From contig NZ_JAHLPM010000012.1 of assembly GCF_018917865.1 (NCBI RefSeq), positions 1-64,000 on the forward strand: a DNA stretch of 64,000 nucleotides, written 5' to 3'. This document shows positions 62,150 through 64,000 of this stretch, one piece after another. Position 1 is the first letter of the stretch. Each line of letters opens with the position of its first letter. Source of the stretch: Tissierella simiarum. GTDB lineage: Bacteria; Bacillota; Clostridia; Tissierellales; Tissierellaceae. The translations under genes were made by a program, and so were the position numbers. Below the pieces are notes generated by a model. That model made no database searches. It worked only from the letters and a program-made list of their open reading frames with translations, and was not told the DNA's origin.

Positions 62150-62229
62150 CTTATAACAGAGGCTTATCGACATTGGAAAGTAATTATCATAGGGAAATTT
62201 CGACATCAATAAGCCTCAAAACGTTATGT
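62150..62229 (+). repeat. attC-like site I
   Basis: Left box CTTATAAC (62150-62157), left arm GAGGCTTAT (62159-62167), right arm ATAAGCCTC (62209-62217), right core GTTATGT (62223-62229). Nine-bp perfect arms; total 80 bp, the shortest good site. Confidence 0.87.
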
Positions 62230-62320
62230 GACATTAAACACTAGTTTTTAAAGAAGAAATTATTTATATATTGAAGTATTTGGGGACTTCAATAAAACAT
62301 CTATTTTGGAGGTGAAAACT

Positions 62321-62902
62321 ATGAAAAAAACAGCTATTCTTATTTATAGCCAGTTTTGTAATTTTGAATTTAGTGTTGCATTAGAGATGCTTGCAATGGC
62401 AGGTAAGTCTATTACTATATTTGCAAAATCATTAAGTCCATTGAGAAGTGAAGAAGGCTTAACTGTAATTCCAGATAAAACAATTAGTGAAATAAATATA
62501 GAAGAATATGATTCATTGTTGTTGACTGGCTCAGCAGACATAAGAGAGGCAATAGAGGATGAAACTATTTTAGCATTCATTAAGAAATTTGATGGTGAAA
62601 ATTTTATTATTGGAGCAATATCTATCGCACCACTTTTGTTAGTCAAAACAGGAATGCTTAATGGCAAAAAGTTTATGGCAGGCATAAACAAAGAAGAAAT
62701 TTATGAGGAGGGTTTTTCAGAAGAAGATTTAAAACAGATGATTGGATGGGATGACAATATAGAAAATCCAGTACCCGAAGGATATATAAGAGAAGGAAAT
62801 ATAATCACATCAATATCCTATAATTTTATAAAGTGGGCAATCGCTTTTGGTAATGCAGTTGGAATAGAAGTATATCCAGACTCTTTTGGGGTAAGTATTT
62901 AG
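62321..62902 (+). CDS. DJ-1/PfpI-family protein (cassette)
   Basis: GGAGGTG (62308-62314) sets the start at ATG 62321 (193 residues). DJ-1/PfpI fold: TAILIYSQFCNFEFSVALEM at 4-23 and YDSLLLTGSADIREA near 62-76. The nucleophile-elbow stretch is FIIGAISIAPLLL near 94-106, where serine stands at the usual cysteine position, as in some members of the family. Function of this subgroup is uncertain (protein or metabolite deglycation and thiazole-related roles are reported for relatives). Confidence 0.87.
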   Translation: MKKTAILIYSQFCNFEFSVALEMLAMAGKSITIFAKSLSPLRSEEGLTVIPDKTISEINIEEYDSLLLTGSADIREAIEDETILAFIKKFDGENFIIGAISIAPLLLVKTGMLNGKKFMAGINKEEIYEEGFSEEDLKQMIGWDDNIENPVPEGYIREGNIITSISYNFIKWAIAFGNAVGIEVYPDSFGVSI

Positions 62903-62948
62903 ATTTTGGCATAATCTTATAGCTCTTGGTAACTTTCGTATGCAACAT

Positions 62949-63094
62949 CATATAACACGGTATTTGCGTAAAGGTGCACTAGGTGCAATCTTAGAGTGTT
63001 GAGCACCACATCCATTCATCAGGAGCAAAACTCCACCAAGGGGTAATGATCTAGGGTTCAGCCCAGAGATGTCGCAAATACGAGGGCATTATAG
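62949..63094 (+). repeat. attC-like site J
   Basis: Left box CATATAAC (62949-62956), left arm GTATTTGCG (62960-62968), right arm CGCAAATAC (63073-63081), right core ATTATAG (63088-63094; first G replaced by A). The altered G at the crossover position could make this copy inactive. About 146 bp; same type as sites A, C and K. Confidence 0.78.
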
Positions 63095-63150
63095 GAAATA
63101 GTGATATCGGAGCTATTCTCTGATGTCTATAAAAAAATAAGGTGATACGT
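63088..63150 (+). repeat. Conserved cassette leader, copy 4
   Basis: ATTATAGGAAATAGTGATAT and the following CGGAGCTATTCTCTGATGTC match the cassette starts at 52349, 55039 and 60174. Confidence 0.55.
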
Positions 63151-63202
63151 AATAGTAAAATGTTGAATGAAAGAATGATTTTATTTTGTGAGGTGAGTAA
63201 AT

Positions 63203-63751
63203 ATGGAGTTGACTTTAAAAACTGATAGATTGTTATTACATCAAATCACTGAAGAGGATTTTGAGTTTCTTATTAAGTTAGAAACACGACCTGAAAATAA
63301 AAAGTATGAGATGGAGGGGATTCCTCAAAAAGATAGTATTATTAAAAGATGTAAAGGGTTTATCGAAAGTACAAGAGGGTTACCTGAAGAAGGTGCAATA
63401 AGATATATTGTTTACAATGAAAAAAATGAAATGATTGGTGATGTTTCTTTAACTTGTAATTGGGAAAAAACAAAAGAATGGGAAATCGGATATGCATTTC
63501 TTAGTGAGTATTGGGGTAACGGCTACGCCACAGAAGCGGTCAGAAGCGTGATTAATTTTGCTTTTAAAGAACTGCGTATTCATAAGTTAATGGCTTTTAT
63601 TAATTCCGAAAATACAAGAAGTGTAGCTTTAGCAAAACGTATAGGTATGGTGCAAGAAGGACATATGCGTGAAGCAAGACTTATTGATGGAAAGTGGAAT
63701 GATGAATTTGTGTTTACTTTATTAGAAACAGATCTAGAGCCTGAAGCATAG
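63203..63751 (+). CDS. RimJ/RimL-type GNAT acetyltransferase (cassette)
   Basis: A 182-residue acetyltransferase of the RimJ/RimL type: LKTDRLLLHQITEEDFEFLI at 4-23, then WEIGYAFLSEYWGNGYATEA (near 92-111) with the acetyl-CoA loop WGNGYA, and HKLMAFINSENTRSVALAKR with IGMVQEGHMREA. It may modify a protein N-terminus or an antibiotic-like amine; the sequence does not decide. RBS GTGAGGTGAG precedes the ATG. Its codon use is slightly richer in G and C than the neighbours in the acetyl-CoA region. Confidence 0.92.
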   Translation: MELTLKTDRLLLHQITEEDFEFLIKLETRPENKKYEMEGIPQKDSIIKRCKGFIESTRGLPEEGAIRYIVYNEKNEMIGDVSLTCNWEKTKEWEIGYAFLSEYWGNGYATEAVRSVINFAFKELRIHKLMAFINSENTRSVALAKRIGMVQEGHMREARLIDGKWNDEFVFTLLETDLEPEA

Positions 63752-63834
63752 TTAGTATAACCTGTAAGCTGCAATCTTTTTCGTATTCTTTATTTTATGC
63801 GAAGGATCATAGGAATAAAAGACATCATTACTTC

Positions 63835-63962
63835 CTAATAACATGGTATTTGTATAAAGGTGTACTAAGAGGGGTGATGTGCACTACATCCCTTCAGCGG
63901 CAGCAAAGGAGTATTCCTTTTGTGGGCTAGTTCAGGGACGTCGCAAATACTAGACGTTAGAC
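63835..63962 (+). repeat. attC-like site K
   Basis: Left box CTAATAAC (63835-63842), left arm GTATTTG (63846-63852), right arm CAAATAC (63944-63950), right core GTTAGAC (63956-63962). About 128 bp; same type as sites A, C and J. Another cassette begins after it and leaves the window at 64000. Confidence 0.85.
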
Positions 63963-64000
63963 GCAATTATTTTAGCTTTGATTGGAGGCATAGCATTAAT

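Noticed and set aside
52852-63962. Reading the repeated palindromes as a CRISPR array
   Set aside because: Units are 80-146 bp, differ in sequence, and are separated by whole genes instead of short spacers.
52852-63962. Reading the palindromes as simple terminators
   Set aside because: They have no T run, are too long, and end in GTTRRRY-type cores with unpaired extra bases; terminators elsewhere in this window look quite different.

Overview
The window is an AT-rich stretch of a low-GC, Gram-positive anaerobe. Class II (B12-dependent) ribonucleotide reductase, sigma-54/LevR-type PTS regulators, a T-box in front of ileS, PyrR attenuation and strong purine-rich ribosome binding sites all point to the Firmicutes, most likely a clostridial or tissierellial lineage. 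The exact genus cannot be read from the sequence.

Layout. 1-3.3 kb: 5S rRNA (end of an rRNA operon), an iron-regulated flavodoxin with a DUF3793 partner behind a Fur-box palindrome, a thioredoxin-like protein and a secreted glycosidase-like protein. 3.4-8.1 kb: nrdJ with a radical SAM gene, then a uracil permease behind two PyrR-binding RNA elements. 8.2-24.6 kb: a LevR-type activator, a sigma-54 promoter and a cellobiose-type PTS operon with a GH4 6-phospho-beta-glucosidase and a MupG-like protein. A malic enzyme and a minus-strand operon (alpha-glucoside-type EIICB, RpiR regulator, CDQP-type GH4 enzyme, NagA-like deacetylase) follow, then a flavoprotein and a HAD phosphatase. 24.6-36.8 kb: polyol metabolism, with a SorC regulator, glucitol PTS (gutM, srlA, srlE, srlB), an SAF-domain dehydrogenase, a second LevR activator with its own sigma-54 promoter, galactitol-type PTS (gatABC), a class II aldolase and an iron alcohol dehydrogenase. 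37.4-43.6 kb: a SorC regulator and a four-gene 2-oxoacid/acetoin dehydrogenase complex with near-identical lipoyl domains on E2 and E3. 43.6-47.1 kb: T-box and an IleRS of the type-2 (eukaryote-like) form.

47.1-52.3 kb is a graveyard of mobile DNA: a broken IS200 cut by an IS3 scrap, an intact IS256 copy beside a decayed IS3-family element, and a tyrosine recombinase gene that has lost its start codon and carries two in-frame TAG stops.

52.3 kb to the window end is the most striking part. It is a run of single genes, all on the plus strand, most followed by a 80-146 bp imperfect palindrome built like an integron attC site: a left RYYYAAC-type box, a left L arm, a right L arm complementary to it, and a right GTTRRRY-type box. 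I count nine good sites and two doubtful ones. The cassette genes are typical integron cargo: two GNAT acetyltransferases, a VOC protein, a NUDIX hydrolase (frameshifted), a beta-lactamase-fold hydrolase, a DJ-1/PfpI protein, a 5'-3' exonuclease, an S41 peptidase, an HExxH protein and small membrane proteins. The neighbouring recombinase resembles IntI/XerD, but I see no IntI-specific insertion in it. This looks like a chromosomal cassette array in a Firmicute, now without a working local integrase, and it continues past the right edge.
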